The notes below the pieces were generated by a model, which made no database searches, was not told the DNA's origin, and was given only the letters and a program-made list of their open reading frames with translations. Positions 21,079-30,639 of a stretch of DNA of 64,000 nt are shown in pieces (position 1 is the stretch's first letter; every line of letters begins with the position of its first letter). The translations under genes and the position numbers were made by a program. Origin of the DNA: Gracilaria vermiculophylla (taxonomy: Eukaryota; Rhodophyta; Florideophyceae; Gracilariales; Gracilariaceae); contig JAHNZQ020000049.1 of NCBI GenBank assembly GCA_019155205.2, positions 1,908,835 through 1,972,834 of the forward strand, read 5' to 3'.

Positions 21079-21984
21079 CTATGAGAAGCCTATCATCATG
21101 TGACCGCGGGTGTGTCTTGTTTGGAGACGCTGAGAAGAAGCTGGGCTCTTTCGCTTAGCTGACGCAGCAACTTTCTTCAAGAACGTCGAAAGCCTTGCAT
21201 CCTGAGCCGCATTATTGGCATGTAGACGGATGTGAGGGACAGCTAAATGTATACCTTCGAACTGATCCGCCTGAGTGTCATCTCTGTCGGCGAGATCAGC
21301 CTTCATACCAATAATAGCAACTGGAACGAGGCTGGTAGCAAGAAACATTCGTTCAGCCTCTCTGTCTATGGAAGAATCACTCCAGACCCCACTTTCATTC
21401 AACAGCAAGCGAATTAATCTCACTAATAATCTCAAGGCCTCGGCGCCTGCTTGCCAGGGAGATACCGCTCCGTGGGAGAAGAAAGCCTGTCGCCAAAGAA
21501 AGCGTAGCTCGTTGATTACTCCACGACTGCGCACGTGAGTATCACTGCCATCTAGCCTACCGCCTGATTCCACAGCCCCAGCGTCACCCAAATGTTCCAT
21601 TACCTCTGGAATCCATACGCAACTTACGGAGGATCGCGTTGATGGGTCTGAGGCATCATAGACAAATAAAACTGCATCATAACGGATGTGAGCAAAGAAA
21701 AGTTTTCGCCCATGCTGGAAGTGAGGGCTTCCTGGCAAGTCGTAGAATTCTTGCAGGTGGTCTTCCATATATCTCACAGAAATGCGGCACGCCAGCGGTG
21801 GTTTAGAGTGATGAGATGCTCCACATAGAGCTTGTACAAGGGTCTAATAATTTCCAGATAATCATGTCAGCTCTTCTGCTTTCTGGTTCTTTAGTCTACC
21901 TTTCATTGTCTACACCGAACTTACAGATTTGCCAACGTTGTCATCTCCTACAACTAGGATTCGAATTGCCTGAAGATCTTCCAT
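21079..21984 (-). CDS. RABL3-like small GTPase, two exons
   Basis: Exon 1 (21984-21925) encodes 20 residues ending in the P-loop VVGDDNVGKS. An 81-bp intron (21844-21924, GTAAGT...TTAG) follows, and exon 2 (21843-21079) continues TLVQALCGASHHSKP. The join yields a proper G1 box, GDDNVGKST. The product is about 274 aa. After G1 comes EFYDLPGSPHF at the position of the WDxGG box, then YDAVLFVYDASDPSTRSSV, and PVAIIGMKADLADRDDTQ, which replaces the usual NKxD with GMKAD. RABL3 proteins carry such a G-T-K-x-D variant and lack prenylated C-terminal cysteines, as here. A long insertion between G3 and G4 (about residues 90-150) is lineage-specific. In animals RABL3 is linked to signalling and cilia; the role here is unknown. 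Confidence 0.75.
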
Positions 21985-22061
21985 GTTCGCATATAATAAG
22001 GGCACGGGTGTGAGAAGTAGAAATCTTTGCAGGACTGATTCTGCAGGCTGCGGCTATGGAA

Positions 22062-22391
22062 CTAGCAACCGCTAGCTTCAACGCAAATGGTGGGGCATGA
22101 TGGTGTTGGGAAACGAAGTGAGCCCGCGAATGGCGAAGAGGTGACTCTTTGATTCAAGGCACTTTGTCTACAATTAACATTGGATTGTTGCCCACCACAC
22201 CTTGGTGGCGCATCATGCTGAAGTAGCTTGAGAGCCAAAATGGGTCGTTTTGATCCAAAACCTTTGGTCCAATTTTTATTTTGAAAAATGCTTCTTGCGA
22301 GCCCCTCAAAAACGCGCCGCTTGACGGCTCGTGGATCTACATCAGTGACGCTTTGCATTTTTGACTGCGACTCGTTCGAAGTACAGGACAT
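22062..22391 (-). CDS. hypothetical short ORF, possibly a first exon
   Basis: A 109-residue frame starting MSCTSNESQSKMQSVTDVD. The first 65 residues look protein-like (basic, VKRRVFEGLARSIFQNKNW), while the later part is Ser/Pro-rich and less convincing, so the true gene may splice out of this frame before 22190. I could not define a convincing intron. It is divergent from UTP3, about 100 bp from that gene's start. Family not recognised. Confidence 0.3.
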   Translation of the reverse strand: MSCTSNESQSKMQSVTDVDPRAVKRRVFEGLARSIFQNKNWTKGFGSKRPILALKLLQHDAPPRCGGQQSNVNCRQSALNQRVTSSPFAGSLRFPTPSCPTICVEASGC

Positions 22392-22492
22392 GTCAACAAC
22401 GCTAACAGCTTTGTGCTAGGGAAGAATTATTGTTTCCTTTGGTGACGTGGAAGAAACTTGAAGTAGCCCGCTGTTGTAATTTGTGTGCCGAT

Positions 22493-24217
22493 ATGGGTAA
22501 GAAGAGCCACAGGCCTCTATTGAGAGGTATAATACCCTCGGAGCGAGATGCTGAGGATTTGCGAAGCGAAAGACCGGGCATTGATGAAAACGATGAAGTC
22601 GATGAATTTTTTGAAGACAGGCATCAAACCATGTTGAAAGACATTGACTCGGACGGCTCTCAATTAGAAGGAGAACCTGAACCTGAGCTTGTTGGGACTG
22701 AAGTCATGAGAGTGCATTCATCTGAATCTGAAGACTCTGGAGATTCAGATGAAGATGATGAAAAGATGCCTGTCCCTCCCGAGGAAGACAAAAAAGGATG
22801 GGGTGCGAGAAGGAAAGACTGGTATGGCGGAGACACACATGAGTTTGAAATCATGGAAGACAATGAACGCGATGAAGCTTTACGGGATGAGGAAGAAGAG
22901 GCCCTACGAATGCAGCGGAAAGCATTGGAAGCATTGAAACCAGAAGACTTTCGAGACGAAGATGATAGCGAGACGGAGCCAGAGAAAGAGGAAAGCGAGG
23001 ATGGGAAGAAGCCAATAGATCAAGCTGCTGCAATCGAGGATATAGCGGTGGCCGCAGACTTGATGGAGACAGCAGCGCCAGAAGTTCCCGCACTTGTGAA
23101 GGAGATGATTCAGAGCCACAGGGCTGCCCAAGTTTTGCAAACTGAAGCCAAATCGAATGAAACGCTTCGGGTCATATACCACTTGCATGCCTCTTTGGTT
23201 AATAATGTCGCATATTATCTTTCGCTTCGAACAGATCCCGAAACGCAAGGTGCCGTAGACATACGATCTCATCCTGTTCTTCTTCGGATCTTGAGCATTC
23301 GTAAATTGTTGCAAAAGTCGTCAGAGTTTTCCATCTGTAAAGATGACGACAAGAACGACAAAATGGAACATGAAGATCCTGCTATAGAGATCAAAGCTTT
23401 TAATGACGCAAAGGTATCCGACACAAAGCTCAAAAGCAGTGACGGAAACTCACTGAGCAAGAAGAAAGGAGAAGAAGGCGTGGCTGAAGATGGAAATCAC
23501 GAGGAAATGAATGAAGTTCTATCAAAAGGTAAAAAGAGGACGAGAAAAAGACGTGGAAGAAAGCGCAAAAGGGCAGAAGTTTCCGTTGAAGAAGATGATG
23601 ACGAAGAAAAGGTCCACAACCTTTTGAACGCCGAAGACCCGGAAGCAAGGCTTGATATTGAGGATAAGGAGAAGCAAGCAAAGACGAAGAAGAAGAAACT
23701 GAGAAATATTGTCAATGTTATGGAGTCTCAGCGCAAGAACCTAGAGGGCAAACGAAGTGCCCCACCCGATGAAGACCTTGTACATCGAGAGAAAATGAAG
23801 GCTCAGAGATCGGTAAATGCTTTACAGGCTGCTGATGAGTCTAATGCTGACGTTCAGAGCGAGGACGACGATAAGGTAATGCAGAAAATGTTGGCGAAGA
23901 AAGCAAAGAAGGAAGCGAGGAAAGAGCGCAAGGCTGCCGCTGCCGAACCTCATGTTTACCGCTTGAATGACAAAACTACTCCTGATGGAAAGCGGAAGGC
24001 ATCTTCCCAAGTTGTGAGGAACAAGGGCTTGACGAGATACAGGCCCCGGAATAAGAAGACGCCTCGCACCAAGAACCGGATGGCATATGACAAGGCCGTG
24101 AAGAGGCGAAAGGGTGCTGTGCGCGAATACGTCGGAAAACCAGGCGTAAGTTACTCGGGAGAAGCTTCGGGTATTAACATGTCAGCACGGAAAGGATCAA
24201 AGCTTTCCGAAGTGTGA
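22493..24217 (+). CDS. UTP3: UTP3/SAS10, small-subunit processome protein
   Basis: 574 residues from the ATG at 22493 (MGKKSHRPLLRG); an upstream in-frame ATG at 22430 would add 21 atypical residues. Sas10/Utp3 is a nucleolar factor of the U3-containing SSU processome needed for early 18S rRNA processing. In order: an acidic N-terminus with Asp/Glu runs; WGARRKDWYGG (about residues 103-113) followed by the EEEALRMQRKALEALKPEDF block typical of Sas10; the Sas10/Utp3/C1D domain (about 200-280, LVKEMIQSHRAAQVLQTEA, HPVLLRILSIRKLLQ); a Lys/Arg/Glu-rich middle; and the C-terminal Sas10 domain (about 500-574) with VVRNKGLTRYRPRNKKTPR, RMAYDKAVKRRKGAV and SGEASGIN. Intron-free. Convergent with ATAD3 (about 105 bp). 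Confidence 0.9.
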   Translation: MGKKSHRPLLRGIIPSERDAEDLRSERPGIDENDEVDEFFEDRHQTMLKDIDSDGSQLEGEPEPELVGTEVMRVHSSESEDSGDSDEDDEKMPVPPEEDKKGWGARRKDWYGGDTHEFEIMEDNERDEALRDEEEEALRMQRKALEALKPEDFRDEDDSETEPEKEESEDGKKPIDQAAAIEDIAVAADLMETAAPEVPALVKEMIQSHRAAQVLQTEAKSNETLRVIYHLHASLVNNVAYYLSLRTDPETQGAVDIRSHPVLLRILSIRKLLQKSSEFSICKDDDKNDKMEHEDPAIEIKAFNDAKVSDTKLKSSDGNSLSKKKGEEGVAEDGNHEEMNEVLSKGKKRTRKRRGRKRKRAEVSVEEDDDEEKVHNLLNAEDPEARLDIEDKEKQAKTKKKKLRNIVNVMESQRKNLEGKRSAPPDEDLVHREKMKAQRSVNALQAADESNADVQSEDDDKVMQKMLAKKAKKEARKERKAAAAEPHVYRLNDKTTPDGKRKASSQVVRNKGLTRYRPRNKKTPRTKNRMAYDKAVKRRKGAVREYVGKPGVSYSGEASGINMSARKGSKLSEV

Positions 24218-24323
24218 TATCACTCCGCACAATTGTAGGAGAGGAAGAGAAACAAAGAGAATGCTTTACATGGGATTTATCAATTCCGTTCCCAAGCCCT
24301 CTTCGTTTCTTACTGGATGAAAG

Positions 24324-26093
24324 TCATGCTGTTGTGTACATTTGACTGTTCTGCGCTGTGGTCCTCGCAGATCCTGTTTGTCTTGTGTAGTCAGAGACCA
24401 CTGTGGCACCATCTTCTCTTTGGGACTGGGCCCAACTCTCCTTCATTGACTTTTGTTCGACGTGATCCCGTAGAACTTGTTTAGCTTCTGCAATACTCAA
24501 GGTGGCGGTGCGCGTGCCATATCCGGCAGCCTGCCATCCTATCACTAGCTTTTCCATTTCTCGACCACTGAAACTTTCAGTGTCTCTAACAACCTCTGTA
24601 AAGAACGCGTCCCATGGTTCGTCAGCGGACATTTTGATGGGTACCATTGGTTTTTTCAAAAGACGATCTACATAGAGAGTCAGCATATCGCGCCGTTCTT
24701 CTGGACCAGGCAAGTAAAACGGAACGACGTCATCAACACGATCTGCGGCGGCTTCATCGAACTCATGCGGACGGTTGGTCGCCATCATCAACATGAACTT
24801 GGTAGTCGGTTGTCCGGTCCTGTACAAGAAGGCATTTAGTGCGTTCCGCATTTCTTCAGTCGCACCCGAGGCCGAGCTCCTGGTTCTCAGAAAGGCATCA
24901 GCCTCATCGATAAACAAAAGCAGCCCTTTTCGGGAAGTTGATGCCCAATCGAAAAGCTTGTGAAGCTCTGTAACTGCGCTCGCTCCAAGAGGCGCCAGAT
25001 CGCCTCCAGTGAAGATCGCGTATTCCAACCCACTTTCTCTTGCTAGCCCCTTTGCAAACAACGTCTTTCCCGTTCCCGGAGGACCCGCTAACAATATATT
25101 TCTAAACGGAGCTTTATGAACCCGTGCATTCTTCGTAGCGCGCGCAATTCTTTGCAGTCGATCCTTGGTCGCCGATGCAAGAACAACACCGTCCAACGCA
25201 CGCTCTGCATCTTGCGTTTGGAATCGGTGCCAAACATTGCGGCCAGTGGCAACGGGTTCGCGGACTGCAGACAAGGCAGTTATCCGACTGGTATCTCGGA
25301 CAAGTGAGGGTTTTCCGAGACGTGCGGCTATGTAACCGCCCACAACCGAGGCGGCCGCTCGAGCAAAGTATATGCCCGCTGCTGCGGCCGACAAACCTCC
25401 GACAACAGTGGCAACTTTGTCTCGATCGGAGACAAAAGAGGAAAGGCCAGCACCAACGCTACTGGTTGCGACCTTAATGCCTTCGATAGTAGTCTTTCGA
25501 GCTTCCCGCAGCTCCAGTCTCTTTTGTTGCATAATAAGATCGTGGTTGCGCCTTTCTTGTTCAATTCGTCCTTCTGCTTCGGCCTTGGCCTTGGCAATGT
25601 CAGCCTGTTGTCGTAAAGCGGTTTCATACTCGAGAGTCTTGCGGCGAATAGCTTCCTGACGCAAAACGCTCTCTTCGTCCTTCTTTCGCTCCTCTTCTTT
25701 CAACTGACGCTGCGCCTGCAGTTGCATACCCATGACATCCTTTTGTCTCTCCCTCTCCAGCTTGTCCCTGTACAGCTCCTGACCCCTGGCATATTCAGCC
25801 TGTTTCTCGAGCGTCTTTCTCTGCTGGTCGCCCTGGATCTCAATGTTCTTTGCTCGTTGCTGCGATTCGAAGGCGCGGAGCTCGGCTGACTTGGCCTCCA
25901 GCTCAGACTGCTTCGTCTTTTCTTGCTCGCGAACGAGCTCCAGGGCCATGCGCGCATTTGGGGACGAGTCGATTTCTCGGGCGGCCTTGGCAGCGCGCTC
26001 GAGACCGGTGGGGTCAATGGTGCCCGAAAAGGACTCGGAAGACGACGCCTTGTTCTGGCCGGCATTCTGGCCGCCGCCGAGATTCTTGAACAT
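24324..26093 (-). CDS. ATAD3: ATAD3-type mitochondrial AAA+ ATPase
   Basis: 589 residues, no intron. ATAD3 proteins sit in the mitochondrial inner membrane, contact the outer membrane, and affect nucleoid organisation and membrane contacts. N-terminal half (about 50-215): long charged coiled coil rich in Gln/Glu/Arg/Lys. About 225-262: Gly/Ala-rich hydrophobic segment (VATVVGGLSAAAAGIYFARAA), the membrane region of the family. C-terminal AAA+ domain (about 310-530): Walker A LLAGPPGTGKTLFAKGLARE, Walker B LLLFIDEADAFL, sensor-1 MMATNRPHEFD, and arginine-finger region AAADRVDDVVPFYLP. The coiled coil plus membrane segment plus AAA order separates it from FtsH or Bcs1. Its start is about 440 bp from the divergent TyrRS start. 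Confidence 0.93.
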   Translation of the reverse strand: MFKNLGGGQNAGQNKASSSESFSGTIDPTGLERAAKAAREIDSSPNARMALELVREQEKTKQSELEAKSAELRAFESQQRAKNIEIQGDQQRKTLEKQAEYARGQELYRDKLERERQKDVMGMQLQAQRQLKEEERKKDEESVLRQEAIRRKTLEYETALRQQADIAKAKAEAEGRIEQERRNHDLIMQQKRLELREARKTTIEGIKVATSSVGAGLSSFVSDRDKVATVVGGLSAAAAGIYFARAAASVVGGYIAARLGKPSLVRDTSRITALSAVREPVATGRNVWHRFQTQDAERALDGVVLASATKDRLQRIARATKNARVHKAPFRNILLAGPPGTGKTLFAKGLARESGLEYAIFTGGDLAPLGASAVTELHKLFDWASTSRKGLLLFIDEADAFLRTRSSASGATEEMRNALNAFLYRTGQPTTKFMLMMATNRPHEFDEAAADRVDDVVPFYLPGPEERRDMLTLYVDRLLKKPMVPIKMSADEPWDAFFTEVVRDTESFSGREMEKLVIGWQAAGYGTRTATLSIAEAKQVLRDHVEQKSMKESWAQSQREDGATVVSDYTRQTGSARTTAQNSQMYTTA

Positions 26094-26536
26094 GGCGAGT
26101 GGATACAGGCAGCAACTCCCAACAAGCGCGGCCGACGCGCCGACGGCGATTAGCGCTCAGGGGATCAAGTGACCATCGCTCCGCCGGGCCGACCGCGCGC
26201 ACGCAGCTACAGGGCGGCGTCCACGGCGACGTGGCACGCGCACGCGGCTACCGCGGACGCCAAGGATACCAGCAGCGCCTTGCGGATCAATATCGCGCCA
26301 CGCGTACCACGTGCGCAGGGCGCTGAATCGCGGGCGCCCCGCCCACGTCGTGACGACGGTGACGATGCCAGCAGGAGGACATTGGCGCTGTGTTTGAACA
26401 AGCTCAGGGCCTTACGCCGTCGACCGTCGACGCCGTCGCCGTCGACGCCGACGCGCTCATCGTGCGCTTGGTGCAGACAGGTTCGTAGCGTGCGATATAC
26501 GCCGCCGCCTCGGTCGAACAGGCGCGAGTGAGAATC

Positions 26537-27667
26537 ATGTCGGAACAGGCTGCGGGCGTGGCGCCCTCGCAGAGCGCAGACAGGGCCGACGCCAAGCTCG
26601 TGAATGGGATGACAATCGACGAGCGCGTGCAACTGATCATGTCCGTCGGAGAGGAGTGCCACACGGAGGAAGGGTTGCGGCTGCTGCTGGAGAAGAAGCC
26701 GGGGCCGCCGGTGTGCTACGACGGGTTTGAGCCGTCAGGGCGAATGCACATCGCGCAGGGCATTCAAAAGTCCATCAACGTGAACAAGCTGACGGAAGGC
26801 GGGTGCCACTTTGTGTTCTGGGTGGCGGACTGGTTTGCACAGCTCAACAACAAGATGGGCGGCGACCTCAAGAAGATCCGTGTGGTGGGCGAGTACTTTA
26901 TCGAGGTGTGGAAAGCGTGCGGCATGAACATGGATAACGTGAAGTTCCTGTGGGCGTCGGACGAAATCAACAGGCGGTCCGACGAGTACTGGACGAGGGT
27001 GATGGACATTGCGCGCTTGAACAGCGTGTCGCGCGTGAAGCGGTGCTGCACAATCATGGGGCGCGGCGACGGCGACGAGCTGTCAGCGGCGCAAATCATG
27101 TACCCTTGCATGCAGTGCGCGGACATCTTCTTCCTCAAGGCGGACATATGCCAGTTGGGCATGGACCAGCGAAAGGTGAATATGCTTGCGAGGGAGTACT
27201 GTGATCAGAGCACGCCCAAGATAAAGAACAAGCCGATCATTCTGTCGCATCACATGATGCCCGGCCTGAAGCAGGGGCAGGCGAAGATGAGCAAGAGCGA
27301 TCCGTCGAGCGCCATTTACATGGAGGACTCGGTGCAAGAGGTGAACAGCAAGATCAAGGGGGCTTTCTGCCCGGAGCAGCAGGTGGAGGACAACCCGGTG
27401 CTGGAGTACGTCAAGTACCTGGTGTTCCCCAAGCTGGGGCGGGTGAGCGTGAAGCGAAGCGAGGCCAACGGCGGCGACAAGACGTACAGCTCGTACGCGC
27501 AGCTGGAAGCGGAGTTTGGCAGCGGGGCGCTGCACCCCGGCGACCTAAAGCCGGCGCTAGCGCGGGCGCTCAACGAGATGCTGCAGCCGGTGCGCGACCA
27601 TTTCAAGACGGACGCGCATGCGAGGAAGTTGCTGGCGCAGGTCAAGCGCTACAAGACGACCAAGTAA
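26537..27667 (+). CDS. tyrosyl-tRNA synthetase, eukaryotic/archaeal type
   Basis: 376 residues from the ATG at 26537 (MSEQAAGVAPSQ). Charges tRNA-Tyr with tyrosine. Class I signatures: the HIGH-equivalent PSGRMHIAQG (about residues 58-67) after the Tyr-binding region PPVCYDGFEP; VFWVADWFAQLNNKMGG; MYPCMQCADIFFLKADICQLGMDQRKVNM, the Asp/Gln-rich tyrosine-specificity segment; KPIILSHHMMPGLKQG, then KMSKSDPSSAIYMED with an intact KMSKS loop. The C-terminal helical anticodon-binding part is present and there is no EMAPII-like extension, so the enzyme is of minimal length. Distinct from bacterial and organellar TyrRS. Very high GC at third positions. Convergent with the next gene, about 300 bp between stop codons. 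Confidence 0.93.
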   Translation: MSEQAAGVAPSQSADRADAKLVNGMTIDERVQLIMSVGEECHTEEGLRLLLEKKPGPPVCYDGFEPSGRMHIAQGIQKSINVNKLTEGGCHFVFWVADWFAQLNNKMGGDLKKIRVVGEYFIEVWKACGMNMDNVKFLWASDEINRRSDEYWTRVMDIARLNSVSRVKRCCTIMGRGDGDELSAAQIMYPCMQCADIFFLKADICQLGMDQRKVNMLAREYCDQSTPKIKNKPIILSHHMMPGLKQGQAKMSKSDPSSAIYMEDSVQEVNSKIKGAFCPEQQVEDNPVLEYVKYLVFPKLGRVSVKRSEANGGDKTYSSYAQLEAEFGSGALHPGDLKPALARALNEMLQPVRDHFKTDAHARKLLAQVKRYKTTK

Positions 27668-27971
27668 AGAGGGCGGCGGCGGTGGCCGATCCCGCGCTGC
27701 GCTGTTCGCGCGACGACGCGGCGCGCGAAAAAGGCACGCGCGCGAGCAACGCGCCGCCACTGCCGGCACGCCGCGCGCTAAAACGGCGCCCACGAATGCT
27801 TTTTTTTTTTTTTTGGTTTCGTTCGCTAACGGCTGGGCACGCGGCGGCTGCACACGCGGCGGCTGCGCACGCGGCGGCGGCGGCGCGCCGCACGCGTCGC
27901 GCACCGTCACACATGCAGCGCTTTGTCATACCTCCTCCCTGAAATACGCGCCCGTAGCACGCGGTGCTCCC

Positions 27972-29309
27972 TCACACGGCGCGCATCTCGACGTCATCGC
28001 CGTCGTCGTCGCCGTCGTCGTCGCTCCAACGGCCGCCGCCGTCATCGACGTCGTCGTCGCCGCTGCCGCGGCCGTCGCGCGCCGGGAACGGCACGCGCGA
28101 CGAAATGCTGACGCCGTCCGCGCACTTGGAGCGCGCGTGGCCGCTGCCGGTGATCTTGAGCACGCCGCAGCGGCTGCAGCGCTTGGCGCCCTCGGCGCGC
28201 CGCAGCCGCAGCCACGGCTCGAACTCGGCCGCGTCCGGCGTGGTGGGCGACGGCGGGCGCTCGGCGCAGCTGCGCGACGGCGCGCGCGGCGCGCCGTCGC
28301 ACAGCGAGAGCTGCGCGGCGCGCGTGGCCTCGCAGTGGTCCACGCGGCCCGCGGCGACGGCGAGGTGCGCCAGCCGCTGCTGCACGCGGTGGCGGCGCTG
28401 CGCGTCGGCGTCGCGCCCGTCGACGCGCGCGCGTTCGCGCGAGAAGAGGTGCACGGCGAGCTGCACGACGCGCTCGGCGTCGCCCGCCGTGGTGGCGGCG
28501 CGGTATGGCGGGCGGCGCCGTCGCCGCCGGTCCGGCGCGTCTGGCGCGTCCGGCGCGTCCGGCGCGTCCGGCGCGTCCGGCGCGTCCGGCTCGTCCGGCT
28601 CGCCCAGCTCGTCCGGCTCGTCCGGCGCGTGCGACGCGTGCACGGCATGCGAGGTGCCCCACATGTTGCGGCGGTGCATGAGCAACTCCAGCAGCACGGA
28701 CGCCAGGGCGCCGGACATCATGCGCTGCGCGAGCAGGCGCTGTGTGGGCGGCGAGAGCGGGAACAGCAGCGCGCGCATGAACGGGGCGCAGTCCTCGCCG
28801 GCGTCGCTCGGCAGCTGGCACAGGTGCGCGCGCGGCGCAGACGGCGGCGCAGGCGGCTCGGCGCGGTGCAAGGCGTGCAGCGCGGGCGAACGGGCGGCGC
28901 GCTGGCGCATGTAGGCGTGCTTGAAGAGGACGAAGAGGAGGGTGTTTTCGAGACGGCCGTTTTCCACGGCGGTGACGAGGCGAAAGATGTGTTGGCGCTC
29001 GTTGTCGCGGTAGCTCTGGCCCGTGGCGCGCGACTTGGCCAGACGGTCCGGGGCGCGACGGCGGCGGTCCGCGGCAAGCGGGTTCGAAGAGCTGCAATCG
29101 GAGAGATGTTCGGGCGGGGCGGGGGAGGAGGACGAGGAAGAGAAGGAGGACGAGGAGGAGGAGGGACGACGCGGCGACGCGGAGGGCGGCGATGCGCGGT
29201 GGGGCTTGGTGATGTAGAAGGGCGGGACACGCATGAGACAGCGGCGCGGGTCTCGATGGGGGCAACCGCGCGCATCGCAATGCACGGGGGTGGCGGGGAT
29301 GATGTACAT
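27972..29309 (-). CDS. uncharacterised protein with Asp-Ala-Pro repeats and a C-x2-C motif
   Basis: About 445 residues if translation starts at 29309 (MYIIPATPVHCDARGCPHRD). The frame stays open upstream to 30635, but that part is uniform Arg/Ala-rich and looks like GC-rich non-coding sequence, so the start is my choice. N-terminus: Cys/His-containing segment (HCDARGCPHRDPRRC), then a Ser run. Middle: HIFRLVTAVENGRLENTLLF and helical text, then 28531-28630 encoding tandem Asp-Ala/Glu-Pro. C-terminus: WLRLRRAEGAKRCSRCGVLK, then TGSGHARSKCADG (C-x2-C...H...C, like a zinc knuckle), then a run of Asp with GGGRW. I do not recognise the family; a nucleic-acid-binding role is only suggested by the C2HC pattern. 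Poly(G) at 29430-29512 lies about 120 bp upstream of the start. Confidence 0.55.
   Translation of the reverse strand: MYIIPATPVHCDARGCPHRDPRRCLMRVPPFYITKPHRASPPSASPRRPSSSSSSFSSSSSSPAPPEHLSDCSSSNPLAADRRRRAPDRLAKSRATGQSYRDNERQHIFRLVTAVENGRLENTLLFVLFKHAYMRQRAARSPALHALHRAEPPAPPSAPRAHLCQLPSDAGEDCAPFMRALLFPLSPPTQRLLAQRMMSGALASVLLELLMHRRNMWGTSHAVHASHAPDEPDELGEPDEPDAPDAPDAPDAPDAPDAPDRRRRRRPPYRAATTAGDAERVVQLAVHLFSRERARVDGRDADAQRRHRVQQRLAHLAVAAGRVDHCEATRAAQLSLCDGAPRAPSRSCAERPPSPTTPDAAEFEPWLRLRRAEGAKRCSRCGVLKITGSGHARSKCADGVSISSRVPFPARDGRGSGDDDVDDGGGRWSDDDGDDDGDDVEMRAV
28531..28630 (+). repeat. 9-bp tandem repeat (GGCGCGTCC), coding
   Basis: About ten units of GGCGCGTCC with GGCTCGTCC and similar variants. 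Read on the minus strand it encodes Asp-Ala-Pro and Asp-Glu-Pro. Being a multiple of three, unit gain or loss changes protein length without frameshift. Confidence 0.8.
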
Positions 29310-29429
29310 GAGGGCGGCGGCGGGGCGGCGGCGCAGCGTGGGCGGGGAAGGGAAGGGGACGGAGGAGCGCGGGAGGGAGAGGGAGGGAACGGAGGAGGTA
29401 GTACGCGACGAGCGGGAGCGGCGGGGCGA

Positions 29430-29452
29430 GGGGGGGGGGGGGGGGGGGGGCA

Positions 29453-29491
<39 letters not shown>

Positions 29492-29512
29492 GGGGGGGGG
29501 GGGGGGGGGGGG
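29430..29512 (+). repeat. poly(G) tract
   Basis: Runs of 21 G, then 35 G, then 21 G, broken only by CAGGA (29451-29455) and a single T (29491). It lies in the presumed 5' region of the minus-strand gene at 27972-29309 (poly(C) on that strand). Run lengths in such tracts are prone to assembly error. Confidence 0.9.
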
Positions 29513-29920
29513 CTGCGGGGCGCGCGGAGGCTTTTTTTGGCTGCCAATACGAAAAGACGCGCGTGGCATTACCTTCAGCGGGGCGCGGCGCCACAGGAGC
29601 GACGACACCAAACAGCAGCGGCGGCATACGGCGACGCTGTATGGGGGCACGCGGCGCGCGCGCGCTATGCATTGCGGCGGCGGCGGGTGCTCGACGAGGC
29701 GCGGCGCTGCGCGGCGCTGCGGTGGACGCGCGCACGTGGCGCGGCCAGGCAGTTTGGCGCGCGGCGGTGGCAGGGACGTTTCGGCGCGCGTGGCGCGGCG
29801 GCTGTATGTGCGCGCGGTGCGGCAAACGTGTAAAGCGCGGCGGCGGCGCGATGGCCATGGGCGTGAGCGCGGGGCGCCAAATGTTTACTTCGCGGCACGA
29901 CGCGCCGCTTGTTGCGGCGC

Positions 29921-30496
29921 TCAGAACTGCACCCAGCAGCGCGAGCACTCGCCGCGGCAGTCGCCCTCGCAGTCCACGTCGAAGCCGAGCACGGGCGGCG
30001 TGTCGCACACGGCGCGCGCGACGCGCGCCTCGTCGGCGCGCGCGCGGCCCAGCTCGCGCCGCACGCGCCGCGCGTTGTCCAGCAGCAGCTGCCGCTCGAG
30101 GCGCAGCACCTCGGGGAACGCCAGCACCACGGCCGCTAGCTGCTCGTCCTGCAGCGCCAGCAGCTCGCGCAGCAGCGCCAGCCGCTCGCGCAGCGCGTGC
30201 ACGCACGGCACCTCCCGCACCACGCGCCGCCGCCAGTAGCGCTGCGCCCCCCAGCCGAACGCGCGCCGCAGCGCCGCGTCGGCCGCCTCCACGTCGCGCG
30301 CCACGCCGCACTGCACCAGCTCGCGCCGCGCCGCGCGCCACTGCTGCTGCTGCGCCTCGTCCAGCCCGTGCTCCTGCTGCCGCACCGCGCACGCGCTCAC
30401 GCCGCGCCCGCGCCCGCCCCGCGCCCCGCGCCGCCGCGCCCCGCGCGCCCCCACCGCCGCCGCCACCACGAACAGCGCCGAGTCGTCGCGCGCCAT
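29921..30496 (-). CDS. mTERF-like small protein with a Cys-rich tail (tentative)
   Basis: 191 residues from [17 protein letters not shown] (ATG at 30496); upstream the frame continues into low-complexity sequence, so the start is uncertain. N-terminal basic part, then RREFGWGAQR-like helical text: [39 protein letters not shown], then [20 protein letters not shown] and [20 protein letters not shown]. The [23 protein letters not shown] stretch is like one mTERF repeat (L-G-x-s-x-x-q-x-x-x-v-x-x-fP-x-L), and [13 protein letters not shown] could be a second repeat's end. It closes with [17 protein letters not shown], five Cys in 17 residues, which mTERF proteins do not normally have. mTERFs act on organellar nucleic acids; the assignment here is tentative. 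Confidence 0.45.
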   Translation of the reverse strand: MARDDSALFVVAAAVGARGARRRGARGGRGRGVSACAVRQQEHGLDEAQQQQWRAARRELVQCGVARDVEAADAALRRAFGWGAQRYWRRRVVREVPCVHALRERLALLRELLALQDEQLAAVVLAFPEVLRLERQLLLDNARRVRRELGRARADEARVARAVCDTPPVLGFDVDCEGDCRGECSRCWVQF

Positions 30497-30639
30497 GCCT
30501 CCCGCGTCGCCCGCGCCGCCGCGCCCTGCCCCCCGCGCAATTCCCCGCCGCCTGTGCCGCCCCAAAGCTCCGCCGAGTCGCTGCGCGCCCAGCGCGCTGC
30601 CACGCGTCCCGCACACACAAACAGCTGCACCACATATTC

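Noticed and set aside
27618..30239. Very long plus-strand ORF (873 codons) and similar giant frames on both strands in 27.6-31.8 kb
   Set aside because: Arg/Ala/Gly/Pro-rich throughout, overlaps better-supported minus-strand genes, and arises because stop codons are rare in GC-rich DNA.
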